DNA of 35,428 nt from NCBI RefSeq assembly GCF_001591005.1, contig NZ_BCTY01000039.1, forward strand, positions 1-35,428, given 5' to 3'. A program made the position numbers and the translations under genes. Shown piece after piece: positions 15,980-23,243 of this stretch. The stretch is from Sphingomonas sanguinis NBRC 13937. Lineage in GTDB: Bacteria; Pseudomonadota; Alphaproteobacteria; Sphingomonadales; Sphingomonadaceae. Numbering within the stretch: the first letter of the stretch is position 1; every line of letters begins with the position of its first letter. Below the pieces are notes generated by a model, which was given only the letters and a program-made list of their open reading frames with translations, searched no databases and had not been told where the DNA came from.

Positions 15980-16636
15980 TCACCGGATTGGCGAGTTCGG
16001 GTCCAGCCGCATGTCCAGATAGCGGTCCACCGACCCCATCAACTCGGGCATTTCGTGCTCGAAGAAGTGGTTGGCCTTGGGAATGGTGTCGTGATGGATG
16101 GTAATGTGCTTCTGGGTGCGCAGCTTGTCGACCAGCTTCTGGGTTGCTGCCGGGGTGGCGACCTCGTCGGCCTCGCCCTGAATGATGATGCCCGAAGAAG
16201 GGCACGGCGCCAGGAAGGTGAAGTCGTACATGTTGGCGGGCGGCGCGACCGAGATGAAGCCGCGGATTTCCGGGCGGCGCATCAGCAGCTGCATCCCGAT
16301 CCACGCGCCGAAGCTGACCCCCGCGATCCAGGTGGTCGAGGCTTCGGGGTGGAAGCTCTGCACCCAGTCCAGCGCCGAGGCGGCGTCGGACAGTTCGCCG
16401 ATGCCGTTGTCGAACGTGCCCTGGCTCTTGCCGACGCCGCGGAAGTTGAAGCGCAGCGTGGCGAAGCCGCGCCGCTGGAAGGTCTTGTAGAGTTCCTGCA
16501 CGATCCGGTTGTTCATCGTGCCGCCCGCATTGGGATGCGGGTGCAGGATCATGGCGACGGGCGCGCGCGGACGCGGAGCGGGAGCGAAACGGCCTTCGAG
16601 GCGGCCTTCGGGGCCAGGAAAAATGACTTCAGGCAT
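15980..16636 (-). CDS. Alpha/beta hydrolase
   Basis: 218-residue serine hydrolase of a small-hydrolase group common in alphaproteobacteria. Landmarks are the oxyanion segment LHPHPNAGGTMNN (31-43), FNFRGVGKSQG (63-73), the nucleophile elbow GVSFGAWIG with Ser108, Asp157 in QGEADEVA and His190 in KANHFF. It is predicted cytosolic with no signal peptide; the substrate is unknown. The ATG at 16636 starts the conserved MPEVIFPGPEG; an in-frame upstream ATG at 16726 adds a non-conserved leader. It is divergent from the cysteine desulfurase operon, 109 bases away. Confidence 0.85.
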   Translation of the reverse strand: MPEVIFPGPEGRLEGRFAPAPRPRAPVAMILHPHPNAGGTMNNRIVQELYKTFQRRGFATLRFNFRGVGKSQGTFDNGIGELSDAASALDWVQSFHPEASTTWIAGVSFGAWIGMQLLMRRPEIRGFISVAPPANMYDFTFLAPCPSSGIIIQGEADEVATPAATQKLVDKLRTQKHITIHHDTIPKANHFFEHEMPELMGSVDRYLDMRLDPNSPIR

Positions 16637-16745
16637 CAAAACTCGCCGATCTGGATCGCGCTGGTGGAGCGCCGGGAACCTTGCGCTATATAGGCGGCAA
16701 GCCCCTTTTCGCAATTGTTCGATCATTCCAGCGAGGGAACGAACC

Positions 16746-17798
16746 CTGTCCCGTCTTTACCTCGATCATGCCGCGACGACTCCGATGACCGAGGCGGCAC
16801 GCGCCGCCCTGGCGGATGGCTGTGCCATCTGGGCCAATCCCTCCTCCCCCCATGCCGAGGGGCGCGCCGCCAAGCGCGCGCTGGAGGATGCCCGCGCCAG
16901 CATCGCCCGGTCGCTGGGCTGGACGCATGATCTCCTGTTCACCAGCGGGGCGAGCGAGTCGCTGGCGATCGCGCTCACCCGGTCGATGGCGGAGCGCCGC
17001 TTCGTCGGGGCGATCGACCATGACGCCGTATTGCGCGCCGCTCCGGATGCCATCGTCATGTCCGTGGGCCCGGACGGGGTGCTGCAGCTGCCTGACCTGA
17101 GCGGCCCGCGTGCCGTGGTGACGGTGCAGTGGGCGAACAGCGAAACCGGGGGGCGCCAGCCTGTCGCCGAACTGGCCGAGGCGATCCACGCCGCAGGCCA
17201 TATCCTGCTGGTCGATGCGGCGCAGATGCCCGCCGGGGCCGACCCGGAGGTGATCGCCCATGCCGACCTCGTCGCGCTGTCGGCGCACAAGCGTGGCGGG
17301 CCGCCCGGGATCGGCGCGCTGCTGGTCCGCGACCTCGCCTTGCTCGCGCCGACCGGCGGACAGGAGCGCGGTTATCGCCCCGGCACCGAGAATATGCCAG
17401 GCGTGCTGGGCTATGCCGCCGCGCTCGCGGAAGCAGAACCCGACCATGCCGAGCTGCGCGCCCACTTGGATGACGCCATCCGCCGTTCGGGCGGGATCGT
17501 GGTCGCCGATGCCAGCCGCCGCCATCCCGCCATCGCCAGCTATCACATGCCCGGCAAACCCTCGGCCGCGCAGCTGATCCAATTCGACCTCGCCCAAATC
17601 TCGGTGTCGGCTGGCAGCGCCTGCGCCAGCGGCAGCCTGAAGCCGAGCCATGTGCTGGCCGCGCTCGGCTGGAGCGTCGAGGCGGGGCGCGAGGTGGTGC
17701 GGGTCAGCTTCGGGCGGACGACGACGCGCGAGGATGTCGACCGCTTCGTCACCGCCTGGCGCGCGATCGCGCGCGGCAAGCGCGTGGAGGCGGCGTGA
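16746..17798 (+). CDS. Cysteine desulfurase (first of tandem pair), apparent CTG start
   Basis: PLP-dependent enzyme removing sulfur from cysteine as an enzyme-bound persulfide, for Fe-S clusters or tRNA thiolation. The 350-residue product starts SRLYLDHAATTP like NifS/IscS; PLP Lys182 is in LSAHKRGG, His92 stacks on PLP (DHDAV), and the persulfide Cys293 lies in GSACASGS. The only reasonable start is CTG 16746, seven bases after GAGGGA; no ATG, GTG or TTG lies in frame near it, and the open frame's other starts fall far upstream inside the divergent hydrolase. The stop overlaps the GTG of the next desulfurase. Confidence 0.85.
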   Translation: MSRLYLDHAATTPMTEAARAALADGCAIWANPSSPHAEGRAAKRALEDARASIARSLGWTHDLLFTSGASESLAIALTRSMAERRFVGAIDHDAVLRAAPDAIVMSVGPDGVLQLPDLSGPRAVVTVQWANSETGGRQPVAELAEAIHAAGHILLVDAAQMPAGADPEVIAHADLVALSAHKRGGPPGIGALLVRDLALLAPTGGQERGYRPGTENMPGVLGYAAALAEAEPDHAELRAHLDDAIRRSGGIVVADASRRHPAIASYHMPGKPSAAQLIQFDLAQISVSAGSACASGSLKPSHVLAALGWSVEAGREVVRVSFGRTTTREDVDRFVTAWRAIARGKRVEAA

Positions 17799-18856
17799 TC
17801 TATCTCGACTATCAGGCGACGACCCCGCTCGCCCCCACGGCGTTGAAGGCGATGCTTCCCTGGCTGGAACAGGGCCATGCCAACCCCCATTCCCCGCACC
17901 GTGCCGGACGGCAGGCGCGCGCCGCCGTCGAGGTGGCGCGCGATCAGGTGGCCGCGCTGCTCCCGGCGGGCGGCCGGGTGGTCTTCACCAGCGGCGCGAC
18001 CGAGGCGCTGAACTGGGCGATCAAGGGCGCCAGCGGCGGCATCGTCACCACCGCCATCGAACATGCCGCCATACTCGACACGGCACAGGCGACGGGGCGG
18101 CCACTGACGGTCCTGCCGGTCAATGGCGAAGGCCTGGTAGAGCCGCAGCCGGTGGCGGACGGCACCGGGCTGGTCGCCGCGATGCTGGTCAATAACGAGG
18201 TCGGCACGATCCAGCCGGTCGCCGCGCTGGCCGACTTAGCCCATCGCTCTGGCGCCTGGATGCTGTGCGACGCCGTGCAGGGCTATGGCCGGATCGCCAT
18301 CCCCGAAACGGTCGACCTTATCGCCGTCTCGGCGCACAAGATCTATGGTCCCAAGGGCATCGGGGCACTATGGATACGCGACGGCATCACCCTGCCCCCG
18401 CTGCTGCATGGCGGGGACCAGGAGGGCGGCCGGTCGGGCACGCTCAGCCCCGCCCTCTGTGCCGGGTTCGGCGCGGCGGCGAGGCTGATGGCCACGCAGG
18501 CCGAGCGAGATGCCGATCATGTCGAGCGGCTCTGGTCGCTGGCGGTCGAGCGGCTCGGCCCGGACTGGACGATCAACGGATCGACCGAGCGTCGCTACCA
18601 CGGCAACCTCAACGTGCGTCGCGACGGGCTGGACGTCGCGCGACTCATGTCCGATTGCCGCGACATCGCCTTCTCGGCTGGGAGCGCCTGCGCCAGTGGA
18701 TCGGGGCGGCCCAGCCATGTGCTGACCGCGCTGGGCCTGACAGAGCGGGAAGCGAAATCCTCGATCCGGCTGGGCTTCGGGCGCTACACCAGCGAGGTCG
18801 AGCTGACCGACGCGATCGATCGGATCAACACCGCCGCAAGGGCACAAGGACGATGA
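17795..18856 (+). CDS. Cysteine desulfurase (second of tandem pair), IscS/NifS type
   Basis: 353-residue PLP enzyme, paralogous to the preceding gene. It has MIYLDYQATTP at the start, PLP Lys182 (SAHKIYGPKG), His90 (IEHAAI), GGDQEGGRSGT and the persulfide Cys299 in GSACASGSGRPSHVL. It is closer to canonical IscS/NifS than its upstream partner. Start is GTG 17795, overlapping the previous stop as GTGA; its own stop overlaps the ferredoxin ATG as ATGA, so all three genes are translationally coupled. No scaffold (IscU) or regulator (IscR) gene is in the window. The two enzymes could act as a pair or serve different acceptors. Confidence 0.92.
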   Translation: MIYLDYQATTPLAPTALKAMLPWLEQGHANPHSPHRAGRQARAAVEVARDQVAALLPAGGRVVFTSGATEALNWAIKGASGGIVTTAIEHAAILDTAQATGRPLTVLPVNGEGLVEPQPVADGTGLVAAMLVNNEVGTIQPVAALADLAHRSGAWMLCDAVQGYGRIAIPETVDLIAVSAHKIYGPKGIGALWIRDGITLPPLLHGGDQEGGRSGTLSPALCAGFGAAARLMATQAERDADHVERLWSLAVERLGPDWTINGSTERRYHGNLNVRRDGLDVARLMSDCRDIAFSAGSACASGSGRPSHVLTALGLTEREAKSSIRLGFGRYTSEVELTDAIDRINTAARAQGR

Positions 18857-19158
18857 TCGCGCTGACCTTTTTCACCCCAGATGGCACGACGGTCGCCACC
18901 GAGGCGGTTCCCGGCGAAACGCTGCTCCGTGCCGGACAGCGGGCGGGGCAACCGCTGGAGGGCACCTGTGGCGGACAGATGGCCTGTGCGACCTGCCACG
19001 TCCTGATCGACCCGGCCTTTGTCGACCGCCTGCCTGCGCCGAGCGCGGAGGAAGAGGACATGCTGGACCTGGTGCCCAACGCCACCCGGTCCAGCCGCCT
19101 CGCCTGCCAGATCGCATTGACCCCGGCGCTCGACGGGCTGATCGCCCGGCTTCCATGA
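18853..19158 (+). CDS. [2Fe-2S] ferredoxin, adrenodoxin type
   Basis: 101-residue electron carrier. Cluster ligands are Cys39, Cys45, Cys48 and Cys85 (CGGQMACATC and LACQ), the C-x5-C-x2-C-xn-C spacing of adrenodoxin/ISC ferredoxins, which deliver electrons for persulfide reduction during Fe-S assembly or to cytochrome P450s. The acidic EEEDML helix typical of partner docking is present. The gene overlaps the second cysteine desulfurase by four bases, which favours the Fe-S assembly role. A small hairpin follows the stop. Confidence 0.92.
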   Translation: MIALTFFTPDGTTVATEAVPGETLLRAGQRAGQPLEGTCGGQMACATCHVLIDPAFVDRLPAPSAEEEDMLDLVPNATRSSRLACQIALTPALDGLIARLP

Positions 19159-19159
19159 A

Positions 19160-19175
19160 CCTTTGATAACAAAGG
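19160..19175 (+). terminator. Hairpin after the ferredoxin gene
   Basis: CCTTTG-ATAA-CAAAGG, a perfect 6-bp stem with a four-base loop, starts two bases after the stop. No T-tract follows; it may end or protect the desulfurase-ferredoxin transcript, or be an operator for the next gene. Confidence 0.35.
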
Positions 19176-19254
19176 AGTTCAGGGATCGATCATCGGCGAT
19201 TCGCCATTCTTCTCCCATGCTCGCCGAACGGCGGGACTACCGGGAGTAAAGCGT

Positions 19255-19581
19255 ATGAAACTTCTTGCTGTCATCGGCGCCGGTCTGATCGCCGCGTCGG
19301 GTATCGCCGCCGCCACCCCTGCCGCCGCCGCGCCGCATGGTCCGCATGACCGCTGGGGTCCGGGACCTGGCCGTGGTCCAGGATGGGATCGGGGTCCGGG
19401 TTGGGGTCGCGGACCGGGCTGGCACCATCGCGGACCGGGTTGGGATCGTGGTCCCGGCTGGAACCGTGGTCCGCGCTGGGATCGCGGCCCCCGCTATGGC
19501 TATGGCCGTCCGCGCGTGACCTGCCGCTGGGTCCGCACTTGGGATGGGCCGCAGCGCCAGTGTTTCAACGTCTATCGTTGA
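19255..19581 (+). CDS. Small secreted Gly/Pro/Trp/Arg repeat protein
   Basis: 108-residue protein with a typical signal peptide (about 1-26, ending AAAA before PHG). The mature part, about residues 35-82, is built of loose repeats of the hexapeptide type GPGWDR (also GPGWGR, GPGWNR, GPRWDR), highly basic and aromatic. The C-terminus is different: TCRWVRTWDGPQRQCFNVYR, with Cys90 and Cys103 that could form a disulfide once exported. Short proteins of this build are frequent in sphingomonads but their role is unknown; cell-surface or periplasmic location is inferred. GGGAG lies ten bases before the ATG. Confidence 0.8.
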   Translation: MKLLAVIGAGLIAASGIAAATPAAAAPHGPHDRWGPGPGRGPGWDRGPGWGRGPGWHHRGPGWDRGPGWNRGPRWDRGPRYGYGRPRVTCRWVRTWDGPQRQCFNVYR

Positions 19582-19622
19582 TACGATCGTTCGTCGCGGG
19601 ACGGGGTCGGTGGGATAAGGAC

Positions 19623-19651
19623 TTGATCCCCCGGCCCCGCTTCGCCATATG
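19623..19651 (+). promoter_or_regulatory. Probable sigma-70-type promoter of the SRP RNA gene
   Basis: TTGATC (19623-19628) and CATATG (19646-19651) are separated by exactly 17 bases. The predicted start point, about 19658, falls on the first paired base of the SRP RNA stem, which supports the reading. Confidence 0.55.
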
Positions 19652-19656
19652 CGCGA

Positions 19657-19750
19657 CCGGGAGTCGGGCGGACGTAGTCGTCGCCAACCCGGTCAGGTCC
19701 TGACGGAAGCAGCCGTAACGATTTCGCTGCGGGTCGTTCCGGCTCCCACC
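19657..19750 (+). ncRNA. ffs: Signal recognition particle RNA (4.5S-type, small SRP)
   Basis: RNA scaffold that binds Ffh and targets nascent membrane proteins. The universal domain IV is plain: GGTCAGGTCCTGACGGAAGC (19691-19710) followed by AGCCGTAACG and the matching GCTGCGGGTC arm. The terminal helix pairs GGGAGTCGG (19659-19667) with CCGGCTCCC (19739-19747). A short T-run follows at 19760. Position just before dnaX is the usual one in many bacteria. Ends are estimated from the terminal stem to within a few bases. Confidence 0.93.
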
Positions 19751-19901
19751 CTCCGCACATTTTTGATGGCATAAGCGCCGTTGTTTGGGGCCACCCCGGC
19801 GAGGGGGCACGTATCGCCTCACGATTATACCTGACGGCGCGCGCCCGAGCCCCTATGTTGGCTCGCGATGCTTTCCAACACCCCGACCATCCAGACCCGT
19901 C

Positions 19902-21584
19902 ATGGCTGATTCGTTCGACCTGGGCGAACCGCCCCAGCCTGTGCAGACGCCGGCCAAGGCCGAGGCGTATCGCGTCCTCGCGCGCAAATACCGGCCGCAG
20001 ACCTTCGACGCCCTGATCGGGCAGGACGCGATGGTCCGGACGCTGGGCAACGCGATCGAACGCGACCGGCTGGCCCATGCCTTCCTGATGACCGGCGTGC
20101 GCGGGGTCGGCAAGACCTCGACCGCGCGGCTGATTGCCAAGGCACTGAACTGTGTCGGTCCGGATGGGAACGGTGGCCCGACCATCTCCCCCTGCGGCGT
20201 CTGCGAGCCCTGTCGCGCCATCGCCGAAGGCCGCCATATCGACGTGATCGAGATGGACGCCGCCAGCCATACCGGCGTCGACGACGTGCGCGAGATCATC
20301 GAGGCGTCGCGCTATGCCGCCGTGTCGGCGCGCTTCAAAATTTACATCGTCGACGAAGTCCACATGCTCTCCAAGAACGCCTTCAACGCGCTGTTGAAGA
20401 CGCTGGAGGAGCCGCCCGCGCATGTGAAGTTCCTGTTCGCCACCACGGAAGTGAACAAGGTCCCGATCACCGTCCTGTCGCGCTGCCAGCGTTTCGACTT
20501 GCGGCGAATCACGGCGGACAAGCTGGCCGCCCATTTTGCCGACATCTGCGTCAAGGAAGGCGTCACCGCCGAGGACGAGGCGCTGATGCTGGTCGCCCGC
20601 GCGGCGGAAGGATCGGCGCGCGACGGTCTGTCGATCCTGGACCAAGCGATCGCCCATGCCGATCTGGAAGGCAGCGGCGTCACGGCGGCGGCGGTGCGCG
20701 AGATGCTGGGCCTGTCCGATCGCGGTGCGGTGCGCGACCTGCTGGGCCTGATCCTGAACGGTGACGGCGCAGGCGCGCTGGCCTCGCTGCGACGGCAATA
20801 TGATTATGGCGTCGATCCGCAATCGGTACTCCGCTCGCTGCTGGAGACGGTGCACGGCATCACCCTGACCAAGGTCGGCACGCCGCCCGATGCGGCCCAG
20901 CCGCTGGAGGAGCGGGCCGCGCGCGAGGAATGGGCGGGCTCGCTCAGCTTCCCGGCGCTGCATCGGCTGTGGCAGCTGTTCCTGAAGGGCCATGACGAAG
21001 TGGCGCGCGCCGCCCTGCCCATCGAGGCGGCGGAAATGGCGCTGCTCCGCGCGATCCACGCCTCGACGCTGCCCGATCCGGGCGAGCTGGCGCGCCAGCT
21101 TCGCGACGGCGGCGTGGCCACATCCAGCGCGCCGCAGGTCCCGCAAAGCGCGCCTCCTGCCCCGGCGCCCGTCGCCATCGCTGCTCCGGCTGAGCCCGAG
21201 CCGCCCAAGCTGCCCGACAGCTTCGTCGCGATGATCGACCGACTGGATGACATGGGACAACTGGCGCTCGCTGCGCGGTTGCGCCACGGCGCGCGCCTCG
21301 TGCGGTATAGCCCGCCGGAGGTCGTCTTCAGCGGATCGCGGCCGATCGCCACCGATACGCTGAGCGAACTGGTAGCGGCACTGAAGACCGCCACAGGGCA
21401 AATCTGGCGCATCACGCTGGAGGATGTGCCCGGAGAGCCAACCCTGCACGAACAGCAGATGGCGGCCGAGGAAGCGATCAAGACCGCCGCGTGGGAGTCG
21501 GACATGGTCCGCGCCGCCCGCGAGGCTTTCCCCGAGGCCGAATTGATGGAATGGCCCGGCAAACGCAGTGTGAACGGAGCATGA
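19902..21584 (+). CDS. dnaX: DNA polymerase III subunit gamma/tau
   Basis: 560-residue clamp-loader ATPase. AAA+ domain with Walker A GVRGVGKT (65-72), zinc-binding Cys84, Cys98, Cys101 and Cys104, and Walker B-type VDEVH at 150-154. A Pro/Ala-rich linker (about 405-445) leads to the C-terminal domain (about 446-560) that in tau proteins contacts the polymerase. ATG 19902 begins the protein; an upstream in-frame start at 19785 adds a leader with no family similarity. No ribosome binding site is obvious. The stop is one base before the GTG of ybaB, the usual dnaX-ybaB pair. I saw no clear slippery site for a shorter gamma form. Confidence 0.95.
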   Translation: MADSFDLGEPPQPVQTPAKAEAYRVLARKYRPQTFDALIGQDAMVRTLGNAIERDRLAHAFLMTGVRGVGKTSTARLIAKALNCVGPDGNGGPTISPCGVCEPCRAIAEGRHIDVIEMDAASHTGVDDVREIIEASRYAAVSARFKIYIVDEVHMLSKNAFNALLKTLEEPPAHVKFLFATTEVNKVPITVLSRCQRFDLRRITADKLAAHFADICVKEGVTAEDEALMLVARAAEGSARDGLSILDQAIAHADLEGSGVTAAAVREMLGLSDRGAVRDLLGLILNGDGAGALASLRRQYDYGVDPQSVLRSLLETVHGITLTKVGTPPDAAQPLEERAAREEWAGSLSFPALHRLWQLFLKGHDEVARAALPIEAAEMALLRAIHASTLPDPGELARQLRDGGVATSSAPQVPQSAPPAPAPVAIAAPAEPEPPKLPDSFVAMIDRLDDMGQLALAARLRHGARLVRYSPPEVVFSGSRPIATDTLSELVAALKTATGQIWRITLEDVPGEPTLHEQQMAAEEAIKTAAWESDMVRAAREAFPEAELMEWPGKRSVNGA

Positions 21585-21585
21585 T

Positions 21586-21909
21586 GTGAAAAATCTCGAC
21601 GAAATCCTGGCGATGGCCCAGAACGTCCAGAACGAACTGGAAAAGGCGCAGGCCAATCTCGACAATATCGAGGTCGAAGGCGTCTCGGGCGGCGGTCTGG
21701 TCAAGGTGAAGGCTTCGGCCAAGGGCCGTATCATCGGCATCACCATCGACGACTCGCTGATGCAGCCGTCCGAAAAGGGCATGCTGGAGGACCTGCTGGC
21801 CGCCGCGATCAACGACGCCCGGACCAAGGCGGACGCGGCATCGGGCAGCGAAATGTCGAAGATGACCAGCGGCCTGCCGCTGCCGCCGGGCTTCAAGCTG
21901 CCATTCTGA
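21586..21909 (+). CDS. YbaB/EbfC family nucleoid-associated protein
   Basis: 107-residue DNA-binding protein of the YbaB/EbfC family, which forms a tweezer-like dimer and binds DNA in a mostly structure-dependent way. It has the N-terminal helical repeat of Gln/Asn/Glu residues, the EVEGVSGGGLVKVKASAKG hairpin, the acidic EKGMLEDLLAAAINDA helix and the Met/Pro/Gly-rich tail ending PPGFKLPF. Start GTG 21586, preceded by GGAGC, one base after the dnaX stop. In many bacteria recR follows; here it does not. Confidence 0.92.
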   Translation: MKNLDEILAMAQNVQNELEKAQANLDNIEVEGVSGGGLVKVKASAKGRIIGITIDDSLMQPSEKGMLEDLLAAAINDARTKADAASGSEMSKMTSGLPLPPGFKLPF

Positions 21910-21914
21910 TTTCG

Positions 21915-21940
21915 GGAACGGAATATCCGGCCATGGCGTT
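21915..21940 (+). promoter_or_regulatory. EcfG-type general stress response promoter
   Basis: GGAAC (21915-21919), 17 bases, CGTT (21937-21940). This equals the known alphaproteobacterial EcfG consensus GGAAC-N16/17-CGTT. It lies six bases after the ybaB stop and the CGTT ends 30 bases before the ATG of the small membrane protein, so the transcript leader would be about 20-25 bases, including a strong ribosome binding site. Confidence 0.7.
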
Positions 21941-21970
21941 GCCCCCTCCATCCACAGAGGAGGGAATGTC

Positions 21971-22222
21971 ATGGCCGATGAACGCGTTACCGAAACCTAT
22001 GGCACGCAGCAGCCGCACACGACCGTGATCGAGCGCCGCAGCGGCGGCGGCGGGATGGCGATCGCCATCGTCCTGCTGATCGCGGTGCTGGTCGGCGGCT
22101 TTTACCTGTTCAGCCGTGGCGGCGCGGAGAACCGGCGTGACGCGGCTGTGACCTCGGCGGCCAAGAGCGTCGGCGATACCGCCAAGAAGGCCGGTGACGC
22201 GATCTCGCCAGACGCGAAGTAA
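21971..22222 (+). CDS. Small single-pass membrane protein, probably stress-induced
   Basis: 83-residue protein of unknown function. The first 28 residues are polar (TETYGTQQPHTTVIERRSGG), residues about 29-47 form one transmembrane helix (MAIAIVLLIAVLVGGFYLF), and the tail is an amphipathic Ala/Lys helix (TSAAKSVGDTAKKAGDAI) reminiscent of stress-related repeat helices. The GAGGAGGGAATGTC leader gives a very strong ribosome binding site. The EcfG-type promoter just upstream indicates expression in the general stress response. Topology is not certain. Confidence 0.8.
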   Translation: MADERVTETYGTQQPHTTVIERRSGGGGMAIAIVLLIAVLVGGFYLFSRGGAENRRDAAVTSAAKSVGDTAKKAGDAISPDAK

Positions 22223-22257
22223 GTTTGGTTAAACAGGGCTTCGTTGCTTGCGGCGAA

Positions 22258-22376
22258 GCCCTCCCCCACCCCCTCCCGCCTGCGGGAGGGGCGTGCTTGG
22301 GGCAAGCGCGCGGTCTCGAGTACTGCAGCTTCATTTTCGCGCTCCCCTCCCGCAAGCGGGAGGGGCTGGGGGAGGG
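22258..22376. repeat. Inverted pair of REP-like palindromic elements
   Basis: Two copies of a palindromic unit with core CCCCTCCCGC-N2-GCGGGAGGGG. Copy 1 is at about 22258-22291 (CCTCCCCCACC then core with CT loop), copy 2 at about 22340-22376 in opposite orientation (core, then GGCTGGGGGAGGG). The outer CCCTCCCCCA flank is also shared, so the two units are inverted copies of one about 35-base element, spaced by about 50 bases. They sit between convergent genes, as REP/BIME units do, and may act as a terminator or gyrase/mRNA-stability element. Confidence 0.75.
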
Positions 22377-22402
22377 AAAGGTGTCTCACCGAGACCCGCC
22401 CC

Positions 22403-23077
22403 CTACCGAATACAGGCGTCGAGTCCCTGCCGCCGCACGACACCCACATACCGCGCAATCACATTACCATGCTTGCGCACGAAGCCCGTCGGCGCCACCG
22501 CTGCGCGCTTCTTGGGCAAAGGCAGCACCGCCGCGATCCGCGCCGCTTCGGTCGGCGTAAGATGCGACGCATCATGCCCGAAATAGCGCATCGCCCCCGC
22601 ATTGGCGCCATAGGTCCCGATCCCCGTCTCGGCGAGGTTGAGATAGACCTCCATGATCCGGCGCTTGCCCCACAGGGTTTCGATCAAGAAGGTGAACCAC
22701 GCCTCGAAGCCCTTGCGGATATAACCGCCGCCCTGGAACAAAAACGCGTTCTTCGCCGTCTGCTGGCTGATGGTCGAGCCGCCGCGAATTCGGCCGCCCT
22801 TGGCATTGCGATAGGCGGCGCTGGCCATCGCCTTGAAGTCGAAGCCGTGATGCGAACAGAAGCGCGCATCCTCCCCCGCAATGGCCGCGCGGGCCATGTT
22901 CGGGTCCATCTCTGACAAGGGCATCCAGTCCTTGGTCACCCCATGCCCGCCGATCACGTCGCCCAGCATGGTGAAGGTGATGGGTGGCGGCACGAAGCGA
23001 TAGATGCCGACCCAAACGACACTGACGATCACAAAGGCGAGCACGGCCTTCAGGGCCCAGCGAGCGATGCGGAACAT
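22403..23077 (-). CDS. mtgA: Monofunctional biosynthetic peptidoglycan transglycosylase
   Basis: 224-residue GT51 enzyme polymerising lipid II into glycan strands. One N-terminal membrane anchor (about 8-28), then the catalytic domain in the periplasm with motif 1 EDARFCSHHGFD (catalytic Glu69), GGSTISQQTAKN (about 98-109), and KRRIMEVYLNLAETG. No transpeptidase domain, hence MtgA and not a bifunctional PBP1. It is convergent with the small stress gene and separated from it by the palindromic repeats. 166 bases upstream lies the end of the autotransporter gene. Confidence 0.93.
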   Translation of the reverse strand: MFRIARWALKAVLAFVIVSVVWVGIYRFVPPPITFTMLGDVIGGHGVTKDWMPLSEMDPNMARAAIAGEDARFCSHHGFDFKAMASAAYRNAKGGRIRGGSTISQQTAKNAFLFQGGGYIRKGFEAWFTFLIETLWGKRRIMEVYLNLAETGIGTYGANAGAMRYFGHDASHLTPTEAARIAAVLPLPKKRAAVAPTGFVRKHGNVIARYVGVVRRQGLDACIR

Positions 23078-23209
23078 GGGCGGGCTTTAGCGATGTTTGT
23101 CGGGCAGGTCACTCGGATTGCCGTCCGCCCATTGCCGTTTCCTGGCAAAGGGCCGAACCAGTGTCGACAAGCCTCACGGCAGGAACCGGCTTGGCCTGCT
23201 GGGCTAACA

Positions 23210-23234
23210 GGCGGCGGATCGTCGATCCGCCGCC
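23210..23234 (-). terminator. Strong hairpin after the autotransporter gene
   Basis: GGCGGCGGATC-GTC-GATCCGCCGCC, an 11-bp perfect stem with a three-base loop, begins ten bases past the autotransporter stop on the reverse strand. The following sequence TGTTAG is only slightly T-rich, so termination efficiency is uncertain. Confidence 0.6.
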
Positions 23235-23243
23235 CGCCCCCCA

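Noticed and set aside
19370..19500. CRISPR-like short repeats
   Set aside because: The repeats are coding, of 15-21 bases, imperfect and without spacers of constant length.
19337..19703. Alternative-frame proteins in the Gly/Pro/Trp repeat gene
   Set aside because: Repetitive DNA keeps all frames open; only the 19255 frame has a signal peptide, ribosome site and a sensible C-terminus.
19785..19901. N-terminal extension of DnaX by 39 residues
   Set aside because: The extension has no similarity to clamp loaders and lies directly behind the SRP RNA; the ATG at 19902 starts the conserved part.
19902..21584. Programmed frameshift site in dnaX
   Set aside because: I saw no A-rich slippery heptamer with a downstream stem like that of E. 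coli.
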